DNA from: Paenibacillus borealis
Lineage (GTDB): Bacteria; Bacillota; Bacilli; Paenibacillales; Paenibacillaceae
Length of the DNA: 64,000 nt
NCBI RefSeq assembly: GCF_000758665.1
Contig: NZ_CP009285.1
Location: forward strand, 3,596,001 to 3,660,000
Reading direction: 5' to 3'
In this document: positions 1-7,684 of the stretch, one piece after another
How the letters are laid out: each line of letters opens with the position of its first letter
Numbering within the stretch: position 1 is the stretch's first letter
Position numbers and translations under genes: made by a program
The notes under the pieces: model-generated
The model's input: only the letters and a program-made list of their open reading frames with translations
What the model was told of the DNA's origin: nothing
Databases searched by the model: none

Positions 1-521
1 GTGTCCGCATGCCCCGTGTCATCGGTCAGACGGTATCCGTCGTCGGTGCGCTTATCCTGGGGACGGCTGTTGTAGAAGCGGGAATCATTACGCCGATCAT
101 GGTTATCGTGGTAGCGCTGACCGGGATTGCCAGCTTTGCCCTTCCGGCATATAACATGGCGATTGCCGGGAGAATTATCCGGTTTGTTTTTCTGATCATG
201 GCCAGCATGTTCGGCTTCTACGGGATCACGCTGGGACTGATTGTACTTGTGGCCCATATGAACAGCCTGCGTTCCTTCGGCATTCCCTATTTATCCCCGT
301 TCGTGCCTCTCTCGGTCAAGGGGCAGAAGGATACGATTCTCAGGCTGCCGCTCTGGCTGATGGGCCCACGCAAATCACCGCAGCAGATGCGCGCAGAGAT
401 GCCTGAATACATGCAGATAACGACTGGCTATGACGAGCAGCTGTCTCCGCTCATTCTCAAGAATAATACAGCTGCCAGGCAGCGGGCTGAAGGTGAACAA
501 CATGAAGCAAATGAAGAATAA
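1..521 (+). CDS. Spore germination protein, GerA (A subunit) family, C-terminal part
   Basis: This is the 3' end of a germinant-receptor A subunit; the reading frame is open to the left edge (codons in phase with position 3), so the start lies outside the window and the ATG at 9 is internal. The visible residues include the family's conserved segment LPRVIGQTVSVVGALILG-like (here MPRVIGQTVSVVGALILG), then hydrophobic membrane segments and a hydrophilic cytoplasmic tail. In the GerA family the A subunit is an inner spore membrane protein that works with B and C subunits to sense nutrients and trigger germination. The downstream GerC-like and GerB-like genes complete the set in order A-C-B. The stop codon lies inside the start region of the next gene, suggesting translational coupling. 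The germinant cannot be told from sequence. Confidence 0.93.
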   Translation, partial: VRMPRVIGQTVSVVGALILGTAVVEAGIITPIMVIVVALTGIASFALPAYNMAIAGRIIRFVFLIMASMFGFYGITLGLIVLVAHMNSLRSFGIPYLSPFVPLSVKGQKDTILRLPLWLMGPRKSPQQMRAEMPEYMQITTGYDEQLSPLILKNNTAARQRAEGEQHEANEE

Positions 522-1716
522 ACCGGTCAGCCGTGGACTGCTGCTGGCTCTTCTGCCGCTGCTCCTGCTTACCGGCTGCTGGGACAGCGTTGAGCTTAAC
601 CGCCGGGCCATAGTCTCTGGTGTCGCCATCGACCGGGGGCCGACGGAGGCCGAGAAATACCGGCTCTCTTTTCAGGTGATCGTCGCTGAAGAAATATCCG
701 GGGAGAAGTCCCGGGGAATAGCGCCGGTTGCCCTGTATACCGGCACTGGCCGTACGATGTTCGAGGCACTGGCTGACGCTTCCCGCCAAACCGCGCGTTT
801 CTTATCCCTGGGGCATGTGCGGGTACTGGTGGTCTCAGAGGAACTCGCCCGCGAAGGGATCAAGGATATCATGGATGTGCTGGAGCGGGAGAGTGATACC
901 AGGCTCACCAGTCTGATTTTTATCGCCAAAGGGCAGCCGGCGCATGAACTGATGTCAACGATGACCGTATTCAGCAAAATCCCTGCGAATGATCTGGTGG
1001 AGAAGCTGGATACGACCTCCAAGCAGTTCGGCTATAATTTCCGGATGGAAGTAGATGATGTAATCAGGGGGATTCAGCTCAGGGGAGGCGGACCGGTAAT
1101 CAACGGCGTGTTTACCAGCGGTGAACGTGAACAGGCAGACACCAATGATAATCTGAAGAGCATTAGGCCCCGGACCATCCTTAGAGTATCAGGACTTGCG
1201 GCGTTCAAAGACGATAAGATGCAAGGCTGGCTGGACGGCGATGCTGCACTAGGCACTGTTCTTTTGCATAACAAAATCAAAGAGTTTCCCGTTGTCATCA
1301 AGGACAAGGAAGGCGGCTATCTGTCGTTCAATGTCTATCAGTCCCAGGTAACCTTGAATACGGAAGCCTCAGACCCGGAGCATCCCGTGATTATTGTGAA
1401 GATCAGACAGCAGGCAGCGGTGAAGGAATCCGCCAATCCGCTGGACCTTACTTCACCGGAAGTGCTGGAGGGCTTGTCCGAACAGCTTACGGAAGAAACG
1501 ATCAAGCAGATCAAGACAGCGATTGCTTCAGCCCGGGAGTTCAAAAGCGATTACCTCGGCTTCGGCCAGGTGCTGCAGCGGAAGAATCCGCGCGGCTGGA
1601 AGCAGGTCAAGGATCATTGGGAGGATATTTTCGCCACCTGTGAAGTGCAATTTGTGGCAGACGCTGTCATCCGGCATACGGATATGCGCAGCAACTCCTT
1701 TCAGATCAACAAATAG
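502..1716 (+). CDS. Spore germination lipoprotein, Ger(x)C family
   Basis: C subunit of the germinant receptor. With the ATG at 502 the protein has 404 residues, a basic N-terminus, a hydrophobic stretch and a lipobox LTGC with the lipidated cysteine at residue 26, followed by WDSVELNRRAIVSGVAID, the typical opening of Ger(x)C proteins. A longer frame opens at 430, but it would put the signal peptide too far inside; the ATG at 502 has a GAAGGTG ribosome site 6 bases upstream. The start overlaps the end of the A-subunit gene by 20 bases. The protein is expected on the outer face of the inner spore membrane. Family length is usually about 370-410 residues, so it looks intact. Confidence 0.93.
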   Translation: MKQMKNKPVSRGLLLALLPLLLLTGCWDSVELNRRAIVSGVAIDRGPTEAEKYRLSFQVIVAEEISGEKSRGIAPVALYTGTGRTMFEALADASRQTARFLSLGHVRVLVVSEELAREGIKDIMDVLERESDTRLTSLIFIAKGQPAHELMSTMTVFSKIPANDLVEKLDTTSKQFGYNFRMEVDDVIRGIQLRGGGPVINGVFTSGEREQADTNDNLKSIRPRTILRVSGLAAFKDDKMQGWLDGDAALGTVLLHNKIKEFPVVIKDKEGGYLSFNVYQSQVTLNTEASDPEHPVIIVKIRQQAAVKESANPLDLTSPEVLEGLSEQLTEETIKQIKTAIASAREFKSDYLGFGQVLQRKNPRGWKQVKDHWEDIFATCEVQFVADAVIRHTDMRSNSFQINK

Positions 1717-1734
1717 AAGCGGGGAGGTCAACAT

Positions 1735-2835
1735 ATGGGTACGATCAAAATCGGGCCGGGTCAGTTTTTCTGCTTGACTGTGTTGTTTGAGCTGGGCACG
1801 GCACTGGTCGTTAACCTGGGAATGGGAGCCGGGAGGGATGCCTGGATCTCGATATTGATCGGCTGTGTGGCTGGTCTAATCGTGTTCACAGGTTATGCCT
1901 ATCTGTACCGCAAGTACCCCGACATGCCTTTTACCGCCTATACGCGAAAGTTGCTCGGCAAATATATCGGAACTCCAGTAGCCGTACTGTATATCATTCT
2001 CTACATTAACCTTGCCGCCCGGGATTTGCGCGATGGCAGTACTATGCTTGCTATGGCTACCATGCATAATACCCCGCTGTTCATTCTCAGTGCGCTGATG
2101 CTGCTCTCGGGGGCATATGTGCTGCATAAAGGAGTGGAGGTGCTGAGCAGAACTTCGGTGGTCTTTGCGCTTGTCGTGATGCTGATCGGCTTGTTCGGTA
2201 CAATTATGCTGATGCTCTCGGGATCTATCAATTTGCACAGGCTGCTGCCCGTGCTGGAGAATGGCCTTCAGCCTGTGCTTGCCTCGGTGATGCGCCAGAA
2301 TTACATGTTCCCGTTCGGGGAGATGGTTTGTTTCACCATGCTGATGCCCTATTTGTCTAATGTCAAAAAAGGACCCTGGGTTATCGCCGCCGGTATCCTC
2401 TTCTCTGCAATTCTGCTCAGCTTCACAATGGCCTTGAATATTTCAGTTCTGGGTGAGGATATTGTGGAACGTTCCCCGCTTCCGCTGATGCCGACGATCA
2501 GCAAGATTTCAATTTCGGATTTCATCCAGCGTGTCGATATTTTTGTGGTGATGGTGCTGATTATCGGGGTGTTTTTTAAAATGGCCGTGTTCTTTGCCGC
2601 TGCGCTGGTTGGTATTTCTGAACTGTTCCATATGCCTTTCCGCCGGATGCTGTATCCTTGCGCACTGATTATTCTGTTCACCTCCATGCTGGATGCCCGC
2701 AGCTTTACGGAGCATCTGGACGAGGGGGGCGGACTTTTATATATAGTGTATCCATTCTTCATGCTGGTTGTTCCGGCAGTCCTGGTAATCCTTGCAGCAG
2801 TCCGGGCTCATTTCTCTGCGCCGCGTCCGGGCTGA
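1735..2835 (+). CDS. Spore germination permease, GerB (GerAB/ArcD/ProY) family
   Basis: B subunit of the receptor, 366 residues, the normal length. It begins MGTIKIGPGQFFCLTVLFELG, a common opening of GerAB-type proteins, and shows about ten hydrophobic segments across its length, as expected for an APC-fold integral membrane protein thought to bind the germinant. A GGGGAGG ribosome site precedes the ATG. It follows the C subunit by 18 bases and ends the operon. Its 3' end overlaps by 28 bases the end of a small convergent gene. Confidence 0.92.
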   Translation: MGTIKIGPGQFFCLTVLFELGTALVVNLGMGAGRDAWISILIGCVAGLIVFTGYAYLYRKYPDMPFTAYTRKLLGKYIGTPVAVLYIILYINLAARDLRDGSTMLAMATMHNTPLFILSALMLLSGAYVLHKGVEVLSRTSVVFALVVMLIGLFGTIMLMLSGSINLHRLLPVLENGLQPVLASVMRQNYMFPFGEMVCFTMLMPYLSNVKKGPWVIAAGILFSAILLSFTMALNISVLGEDIVERSPLPLMPTISKISISDFIQRVDIFVVMVLIIGVFFKMAVFFAAALVGISELFHMPFRRMLYPCALIILFTSMLDARSFTEHLDEGGGLLYIVYPFFMLVVPAVLVILAAVRAHFSAPRPG

Positions 2836-3065
2836 GTTCCGCGTATCCAGTACACGGCATCCGGCACGATCATGCAGAGGACCAGCACAGCTGCAGACAG
2901 CTTCTCGGAAGCGGTGTAGAGCAGGTAATTGAAGATATATCCGATGTTATCCAGCCCGTACCCGAACAGCCAGTCCCCCAGATACAGATACAGCAGGGAG
3001 AGGACGGACAGCAGCAGGATGACGGCATATTTGCGCAGCAGCAGCTTTCGGGTGTGTTGTTTCAT
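2808..3065 (-). CDS. Small hypothetical membrane protein
   Basis: An 85-residue protein of unknown function. It has a basic N-terminus (MKQHTRKLLLRKYA), a first membrane segment around residues 13-33 and a second around 55-70, and a short polar C-terminus. The ATG is preceded by an AGGAG ribosome site 8-10 bases upstream, which is the main support that this is a real gene. The last 28 bases are antisense to the end of the gerB-like gene, so the two genes converge without room for a separate terminator. No motif allows a functional call. Confidence 0.55.
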   Translation of the reverse strand: MKQHTRKLLLRKYAVILLLSVLSLLYLYLGDWLFGYGLDNIGYIFNYLLYTASEKLSAAVLVLCMIVPDAVYWIRGTQPGRGAEK

Positions 3066-3178
3066 TAGACAGGCTCCTCTGTAAAAGAATAGGAGTAGTA
3101 TGAATCATTTGCCGGTATGCCATGCAAAGGGCTGCGGATTCCGCTGATCAAAGCTTATCATCCATCCCGTTTTATGTT

Positions 3179-3199
3179 ACATTAGTATGAAACTAATGT
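3179..3199. promoter_or_regulatory. Perfect 8-bp inverted repeat before the yitJ-type gene
   Basis: ACATTAGT and ACTAATGT are exact inverted repeats separated by 5 bases and end about 7 bases before the GGGGAGG ribosome site. It could be a repressor operator or a small leader hairpin. The SAM (S-box) riboswitch that precedes this gene in Bacillus is not recognisable in the 155 bases available here. Confidence 0.4.
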
Positions 3200-3220
3200 C
3201 AGTTAGGGGAGGTTCTTGCG

Positions 3221-5095
3221 GTGAAGCCGGATTTGCGTTCTGCATGGGAGAATAACGTATTGGTCGGAGACGGAGCGATGGGAACCTTTTTATATCAAAA
3301 GGGTTTCCCTGTAGGCATCTCCTATGAGGAATTAAATCTGACCTCTCCGGAGGTGATTGAGGATGTGCACCGGAGCTATATAGAGGCCGGTTCTGTCCTG
3401 CTGGAGAGTAACACCTATTCGGCAAACTATGATAAGCTCTCCAAATTCGGGCTGGAATCGAAGGTTGCGGAGATCAACCGTGCCGGGATAAGAATTGCCC
3501 GCACTGCAGCCGGAGAGAACGGATATGTAGTCGGGGCTGTGGGCTCGATACGTGCCGGCAAACGGGCTAATTTGTCCTCGGCCGAGCTTAAGCGGTTTTT
3601 CTCACAGCAGATTGCCGCCCTGCTGGAAGAGCAGCCGGATGGTATTATGCTGGAGACCTTCTATGATGTGGAGGAGCTTCACCTGGCGCTTAGAACCGTC
3701 CGCAAGCTCAGCGAGCTTCCGGTAATCTGCCAGCTGGCTGTGGATGATTCAGCGCGCACACTGGACGGGCTGACACTGCCTGAGGCATTCCGCATTCTGG
3801 AACAGGACGGGGCGGATGTCATCGGCTTCAACTGCAACACCGGGCCTAACGGCATCAAGCGTGCGCTGGGTACTCTTCAGGGGAGGCTTGTGCTTCCAGT
3901 ATCAATCTATCCCAATGCAGGGGTAGCAGATTATGTGGACGGCCAGTACCGCTACGGGGCATCTCCGGAATACTTCGGCCAGATGGCTCCGGTCTTCGCG
4001 GATATGGGCAGCCGGATCATCGGAGGATGCTGCGGCACCACTCCCCGGCATATTGCGGAGATATCCGCTGCGCTCAAGGAGTATGAGGTTAAACCGCTTC
4101 CGGAACCTGATGAGCATACAATGGCAGAACGGATTTCTGTGCATGAGCATTTGAGTGAGGATGATGGACAAGGCGGAGCTGAACCGACACTTGTGGATCT
4201 GGTCAAGGAACGGCATACGGTAATCGTAGAGCTTGACCCGCCGCGTGATTTGGACATCGCGAAGTTCATGCGGGGAGCGGAAGCGCTGCGCAGAGCCGGT
4301 GCGGATGCGCTGACGCTGGCAGACAACTCGCTTGCTGTTACCCGGATGAGCAATATGGCGCTGGGACATCTGGTTCAGGCCCGTACAGGGCTGCGTCCGC
4401 TGGTGCATATTGCCTGCCGGGACCGCAATCTGATTGGTACCCAGTCGCATTTGATGGGCTTTGATGCCCTTGGCATTGACCATGTTCTGGCTGTAACCGG
4501 TGATCCTGCGCGTTTCGGTGATCTGCCGGGGTCCAGTTCGATTTATGATCTGACTTCTTTTGAAATTATACGTATGATCAGACAGCTGAATGATGGGGTA
4601 GCCTTCTCGGGCAAGCCGCTCAAACAGAAGGCGAAGTTTGTGATTGGTGCTGCCTTTAATCCCAATGTCAAGCATTTGGACAAGGCGGTGGAGCGGCTGG
4701 AGAAGAAGATCGCATCCGGTGCGGATTACATTATGACCCAGCCTGTATATGATCCTGAATTGATTGCCCGGATTGCCAAGGCCACAGAGCATCTTGATAT
4801 TCCGATCTTTATCGGGATTATGCCGCTGGCGAGCGGCCGCAACGCTGAGTATCTTCATAATGAGGTTCCGGGGATTCAGCTCTCCGCCGAGGTCCGCAGC
4901 CGCATGCAGGGGCTGGAAGGGGAAGCAGGGCGCGCGGAAGGTGTCCTTATCGCCAAAGAGCTGCTGGATGCGGCGACTGCGCATTTTAACGGCATCTATC
5001 TGATTACTCCTTTTATGTTCTATGATATGAGTGTACAGCTGCTGGAGTATGTCTGGGCGAAGCAGGGACGCAAATTGTCCCCCTTGTTTCGCTAG
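3221..5095 (+). CDS. yitJ: Bifunctional homocysteine S-methyltransferase / 5,10-methylenetetrahydrofolate reductase
   Basis: A 624-residue fusion enzyme of methionine synthesis, GTG start after GGGGAGG. Residues about 1-290 form a homocysteine S-methyltransferase domain: it opens with DGAMGTFLYQKG and carries a zinc-cysteine motif GGCCGTTPRHI near residue 270; the third zinc cysteine is in GFNCNTGP around residue 210. Residues about 325-620 form a MetF-like methylenetetrahydrofolate reductase domain (FIGIMPLASGRNAEYLHNEVPG). Such fusions are known in Bacillus (YitJ) and supply methyl-THF and use it, or another methyl donor, to methylate homocysteine. It appears to be a single-gene unit. The C-terminal end runs to 26 bases before yloC. 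Confidence 0.93.
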   Translation: MKPDLRSAWENNVLVGDGAMGTFLYQKGFPVGISYEELNLTSPEVIEDVHRSYIEAGSVLLESNTYSANYDKLSKFGLESKVAEINRAGIRIARTAAGENGYVVGAVGSIRAGKRANLSSAELKRFFSQQIAALLEEQPDGIMLETFYDVEELHLALRTVRKLSELPVICQLAVDDSARTLDGLTLPEAFRILEQDGADVIGFNCNTGPNGIKRALGTLQGRLVLPVSIYPNAGVADYVDGQYRYGASPEYFGQMAPVFADMGSRIIGGCCGTTPRHIAEISAALKEYEVKPLPEPDEHTMAERISVHEHLSEDDGQGGAEPTLVDLVKERHTVIVELDPPRDLDIAKFMRGAEALRRAGADALTLADNSLAVTRMSNMALGHLVQARTGLRPLVHIACRDRNLIGTQSHLMGFDALGIDHVLAVTGDPARFGDLPGSSSIYDLTSFEIIRMIRQLNDGVAFSGKPLKQKAKFVIGAAFNPNVKHLDKAVERLEKKIASGADYIMTQPVYDPELIARIAKATEHLDIPIFIGIMPLASGRNAEYLHNEVPGIQLSAEVRSRMQGLEGEAGRAEGVLIAKELLDAATAHFNGIYLITPFMFYDMSVQLLEYVWAKQGRKLSPLFR

Positions 5096-5118
5096 TAAGA
5101 ATCAATTACAATAGTGTA

Positions 5119-6033
5119 ATGGATGTGATTCCGTTGTCATTTAGTATGACCGGATACGGTCAGTCATCCCTGCAATTCGGTGGACACAAGATAAGTTTCG
5201 AAGTCAAATCGGTGAATAACCGTTACTGCGAAGTTGTGCTGCGGATGCCCCGGGATTGGACGGGTTATGAGGATATGCTGCGGAGAATTGTGCAGAATCA
5301 TATCAAACGGGGACGGGTAGATGTCATCATTAATAGAGAACTCACCGATGGAGCGGCTGACGGCCAGGCGCTGAACCGCACTATGGTGAAGGCCTATCTG
5401 GACGCAGCAGAAATATTAAGCCGGGAGTACGGGTTCCCGGGAGAGTTGACTCTCCGTGATATACTTTCTATGCCCGGTGTTATGGAACTCAAGGAAGAGA
5501 CTCCGCTTGCTGCAGCGGCGGCCCCCTCTGAAGAAGTTGCAGAGCTCCTCAAGAAGGGGCTGGGGCTTAGTCTGGAGGCCTTGCTGGAGATGCGGGCCCG
5601 TGAAGGCGGGTACTTGGCCGCTGATCTGTCACGCCGGCTTGACCATCTGGAAGAGCTGCATGCCGGGATATCCGCGCTTGCGCCTTTGGTTGTGAATGAA
5701 TACCGCGAGAAGCTGCGGCAGCGGCTCAGCGGACTGAATGACGGGAGCTTCCCATGGGATGAGCATAAAATCGGCATGGACATTGCTATTTTCGCCGACC
5801 GCTGCAATATAGATGAGGAGCTTACCCGGCTGTACAGCCATTTCGGGCAATGCAGGGCTTTGCTGCTTGGCGGTGAGCCTGCGGGACGCAAACTTGATTT
5901 TCTCATTCAGGAGATGAACAGGGAGACCAACACCATCGGGTCGAAGTGCAATCATCTGAATATCGTGAATCTCACGCTTGATATGAAGGCAGAGCTTGAG
6001 AAGATACGCGAACAAGCGGCGAACTTAGAATAA
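5119..6033 (+). CDS. yloC: YicC/YloC-family endoribonuclease-like protein
   Basis: A 304-residue member of the YicC family, recognised by the conserved N-terminal SMTGYGQ motif and the C-terminal segment EMNRETNTIGSKCNH. Family members are associated with RNA turnover and stationary-phase fitness (E. coli YicC acts in RyhB decay). The ATG at 5119 lacks a strong ribosome site; TTG at 5134, which would start MSFSMTGYG, is an alternative closer to the usual family N-terminus. It is the first gene of the conserved yloC-remA-gmk-rpoZ string. Confidence 0.9.
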   Translation: MDVIPLSFSMTGYGQSSLQFGGHKISFEVKSVNNRYCEVVLRMPRDWTGYEDMLRRIVQNHIKRGRVDVIINRELTDGAADGQALNRTMVKAYLDAAEILSREYGFPGELTLRDILSMPGVMELKEETPLAAAAAPSEEVAELLKKGLGLSLEALLEMRAREGGYLAADLSRRLDHLEELHAGISALAPLVVNEYREKLRQRLSGLNDGSFPWDEHKIGMDIAIFADRCNIDEELTRLYSHFGQCRALLLGGEPAGRKLDFLIQEMNRETNTIGSKCNHLNIVNLTLDMKAELEKIREQAANLE

Positions 6034-6084
6034 CAGGGACCTGAAACAAGCAAAGATGTAACTTATGGGGGGAACAACCGGAAC

Positions 6085-6345
6085 ATGGCAATCAAATTAA
6101 TCAACATCGGCTTTGGGAATATAGTGTCGGCCAACCGCATTATTTCCATTGTCAGCCCGGAATCTGCACCGATCAAGCGAATTATTCAGGAGGCCAGAGA
6201 CCGGCACATGCTGATCGACGCCACCTACGGAAGACGGACGCGGGCCGTCATCATTACAGACAGCGATCACGTAATTCTCTCGGCCGTTCAGCCGGAGACC
6301 GTTGCTCACCGCCTATCCAGCAAAGATGACGATAACGACGAATAA
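6085..6345 (+). CDS. remA: Extracellular matrix regulatory protein RemA (DUF370)
   Basis: An 86-residue DNA-binding protein, the standard length. The sequence contains the family signature [19 protein letters not shown] near the N-terminus and [15 protein letters not shown] in the middle. In Bacillus subtilis RemA is a small arginine-rich oligomeric DNA-binding activator of biofilm matrix operons. A GGGGGG ribosome site lies about 11 bases upstream. Its place between yloC and gmk matches Bacillus. Confidence 0.95.
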   Translation: MAIKLINIGFGNIVSANRIISIVSPESAPIKRIIQEARDRHMLIDATYGRRTRAVIITDSDHVILSAVQPETVAHRLSSKDDDNDE

Positions 6346-6363
6346 CAACAAATGGAGTGTACT

Positions 6364-6933
6364 ATGTCAAAAGGATTGCTGATCATATTATCCGGCCCTT
6401 CCGGCGTCGGCAAAGGTACGGTTTGCACTGCGCTGCGGCCGAAGATGCCTGAACTCGTCTACTCCGTCTCTGCCACCACACGCTCTCCGCGTGCAGGTGA
6501 AGAGAACGGCGTCAATTATTTTTTTAAATCCAGAGAGCAGTTCGCGGACATGATTGAAGCGGACCAACTGCTTGAATATGCGGAGTACGTAGGCAATTAT
6601 TACGGTACTCCGCGTGATTTTGTGGAGAGAACACTCGAGAGCGGAAGAGATATTATTCTGGAAATCGAGGTTCAGGGAGCTCTCAAAGTCAAAGACAAAT
6701 TCCCCGAAGGTATCTTTGTCTTCCTTCTTCCTCCGTCCATGGACGAGTTGAAGGACCGTATCCGCGGACGCGGTACGGAGCATCCTGATGTGATTAACCA
6801 CCGCATGTCTGTTGCAGAGGATGAGATCGGCCTGATCCGGCATTATGATTACGCAGTAGTGAATGACGAGATCGATCTGGCCTGCAAGCGAATAGAAAGC
6901 ATTATTATCGCCGAACATTGTAAGGTGAGATGA
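6364..6933 (+). CDS. gmk: Guanylate kinase
   Basis: Phosphorylates GMP to GDP with ATP in the cytoplasm. The P-loop GPSGVGKGT lies at residues 9-17, and the GMP-binding segment follows ([19 protein letters not shown]). The ATG at 6364 is preferred over the in-frame ATG at 6352 because the ribosome site GGAG lies between them. The 189-residue length is normal. Gene 19 bases after remA, 54 before rpoZ. Confidence 0.97.
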   Translation: MSKGLLIILSGPSGVGKGTVCTALRPKMPELVYSVSATTRSPRAGEENGVNYFFKSREQFADMIEADQLLEYAEYVGNYYGTPRDFVERTLESGRDIILEIEVQGALKVKDKFPEGIFVFLLPPSMDELKDRIRGRGTEHPDVINHRMSVAEDEIGLIRHYDYAVVNDEIDLACKRIESIIIAEHCKVR

Positions 6934-6987
6934 CAGGCTCTACAGGATTGGTTCATATTTACAGTAAAAAGTGAAGAGGTGTCTTAC

Positions 6988-7188
6988 GTGCTATATCCAT
7001 CCATTGACGAACTGGTGACCAAGGTTGACAGCAAGTATTCCCTGGTTGTAGCTTCAGCCCGCCGGGCTAGAGCACTCCGTGAAGGCGGAAAGACTGATAT
7101 TAAGAACCCGAGATCGCACAAGTATGTTGGTGTTGCGCTTGAAGAGATCTATGAAGACCGCATTATCGTAACCCGCGGCGAAGAATAG
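6988..7188 (+). CDS. rpoZ: DNA-directed RNA polymerase omega subunit
   Basis: A 66-residue omega subunit that helps assemble RNA polymerase. It begins [20 protein letters not shown], collinear with Bacillus RpoZ, and includes [12 protein letters not shown]. The start is taken as GTG at 6988, with GAGGTG upstream, rather than the in-frame GTG at 6979, because it gives the conserved N-terminus. It is followed by two hairpins, so transcription of the yloC-rpoZ unit probably ends here at least in part. Confidence 0.95.
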   Translation: MLYPSIDELVTKVDSKYSLVVASARRARALREGGKTDIKNPRSHKYVGVALEEIYEDRIIVTRGEE

Positions 7189-7217
7189 ACTTAAGGTTCC
7201 GGCTCAAGGCTCACAGC

Positions 7218-7260
7218 AGAAACGGAAACCATCCCGCTTAGGGATGGCGCAGCCGTTTCT
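7218..7260 (+). terminator. Two-part hairpin after rpoZ
   Basis: An outer 8-bp stem (AGAAACGG at 7218-7225 with CCGTTTCT at 7253-7260) encloses a perfect 7-bp stem (CCATCCC at 7229-7235 with GGGATGG at 7241-7247). It is followed by TCTTG rather than a long T run, so termination may be weak; a better terminator lies 60 bases on. Confidence 0.55.
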
Positions 7261-7301
7261 TCTTGAGTTAAGCCAGTTAAGCTGCAAATGAAATAGATAA
7301 T

Positions 7302-7349
7302 AGCCCGCACCGGGCTGTTCCTGACAACCGGAAGGTTGTTATTTTTTTC
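7302..7349 (+). terminator. Rho-independent terminator downstream of rpoZ
   Basis: A first hairpin (AGCCCG 7302-7307 with CGGGCT 7311-7316) precedes a second one, ACAACC (7324-7329) with GGTTGT (7334-7339) and a GGAA tetraloop, followed by TATTTTTTTCT. The stem plus T tract is the classic intrinsic terminator form. Confidence 0.75.
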
Positions 7350-7386
7350 TCTATTTATAAGGATATAATGAAGCGGAATAGATTAA

Positions 7387-7559
7387 ACTTGAAATTTTGA
7401 GTGAAGTGAACGGAGCAGCGGAGGGGATTTTGGAACTGTAGGAGCGACAGCGACCGCCTTTGTCACCGGATTTCCACCGCGATAAGCGGGGTATAAATCA
7501 AGAAATCTGGGGACAACAGCGGCCGGAAGTCCAAATATCACCGCAGTGGCGATAGTTCC
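7387..7559 (+). repeat. Dispersed intergenic repeat, copy 1
   Basis: About 170 bp that matches, in reverse orientation, a second copy at 38941-39110. Two blocks are identical between the copies: 34 bp at 7498-7531 and 21 bp at 7454-7474. Both ends open with ACTTGAAA in the repeat's own orientation. The element can form hairpins, for example CCGC-GATAA-GCGG (loop differs in copy 2 while the stem is kept) and GGAC/GTCC flanking GCGGCC. It carries no transposase and no convincing gene. It fills most of the 496-base gap between rpoZ and coaBC; the rest (7560-7684) is AT-rich and probably holds the coaBC promoter. Confidence 0.85.
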
Positions 7560-7684
7560 TTTATTCAAAAAACTAAATGAAATCTATACAGCTTCCTTTT
7601 GACGTAAATATGAAGATTTTCATTTCTTCTTTTCATAGCGGCATATACAATGGGCACAGATTGAGGTACAGGGGGGAGATCAGT

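Noticed and set aside
3902..4984. 360-codon frame antisense to the yitJ-type gene
   Set aside because: A shadow frame caused by codon bias of the real gene; no ribosome site and no recognisable protein.
7383..7568. 61-codon minus-strand frame inside repeat copy 1
   Set aside because: It coincides with the non-coding repeat. The matching strand of copy 2 shows only a short similar run (VTKA..PTV..S.PPL) and the rest is not preserved in frame, so it is better explained as the repeat itself.
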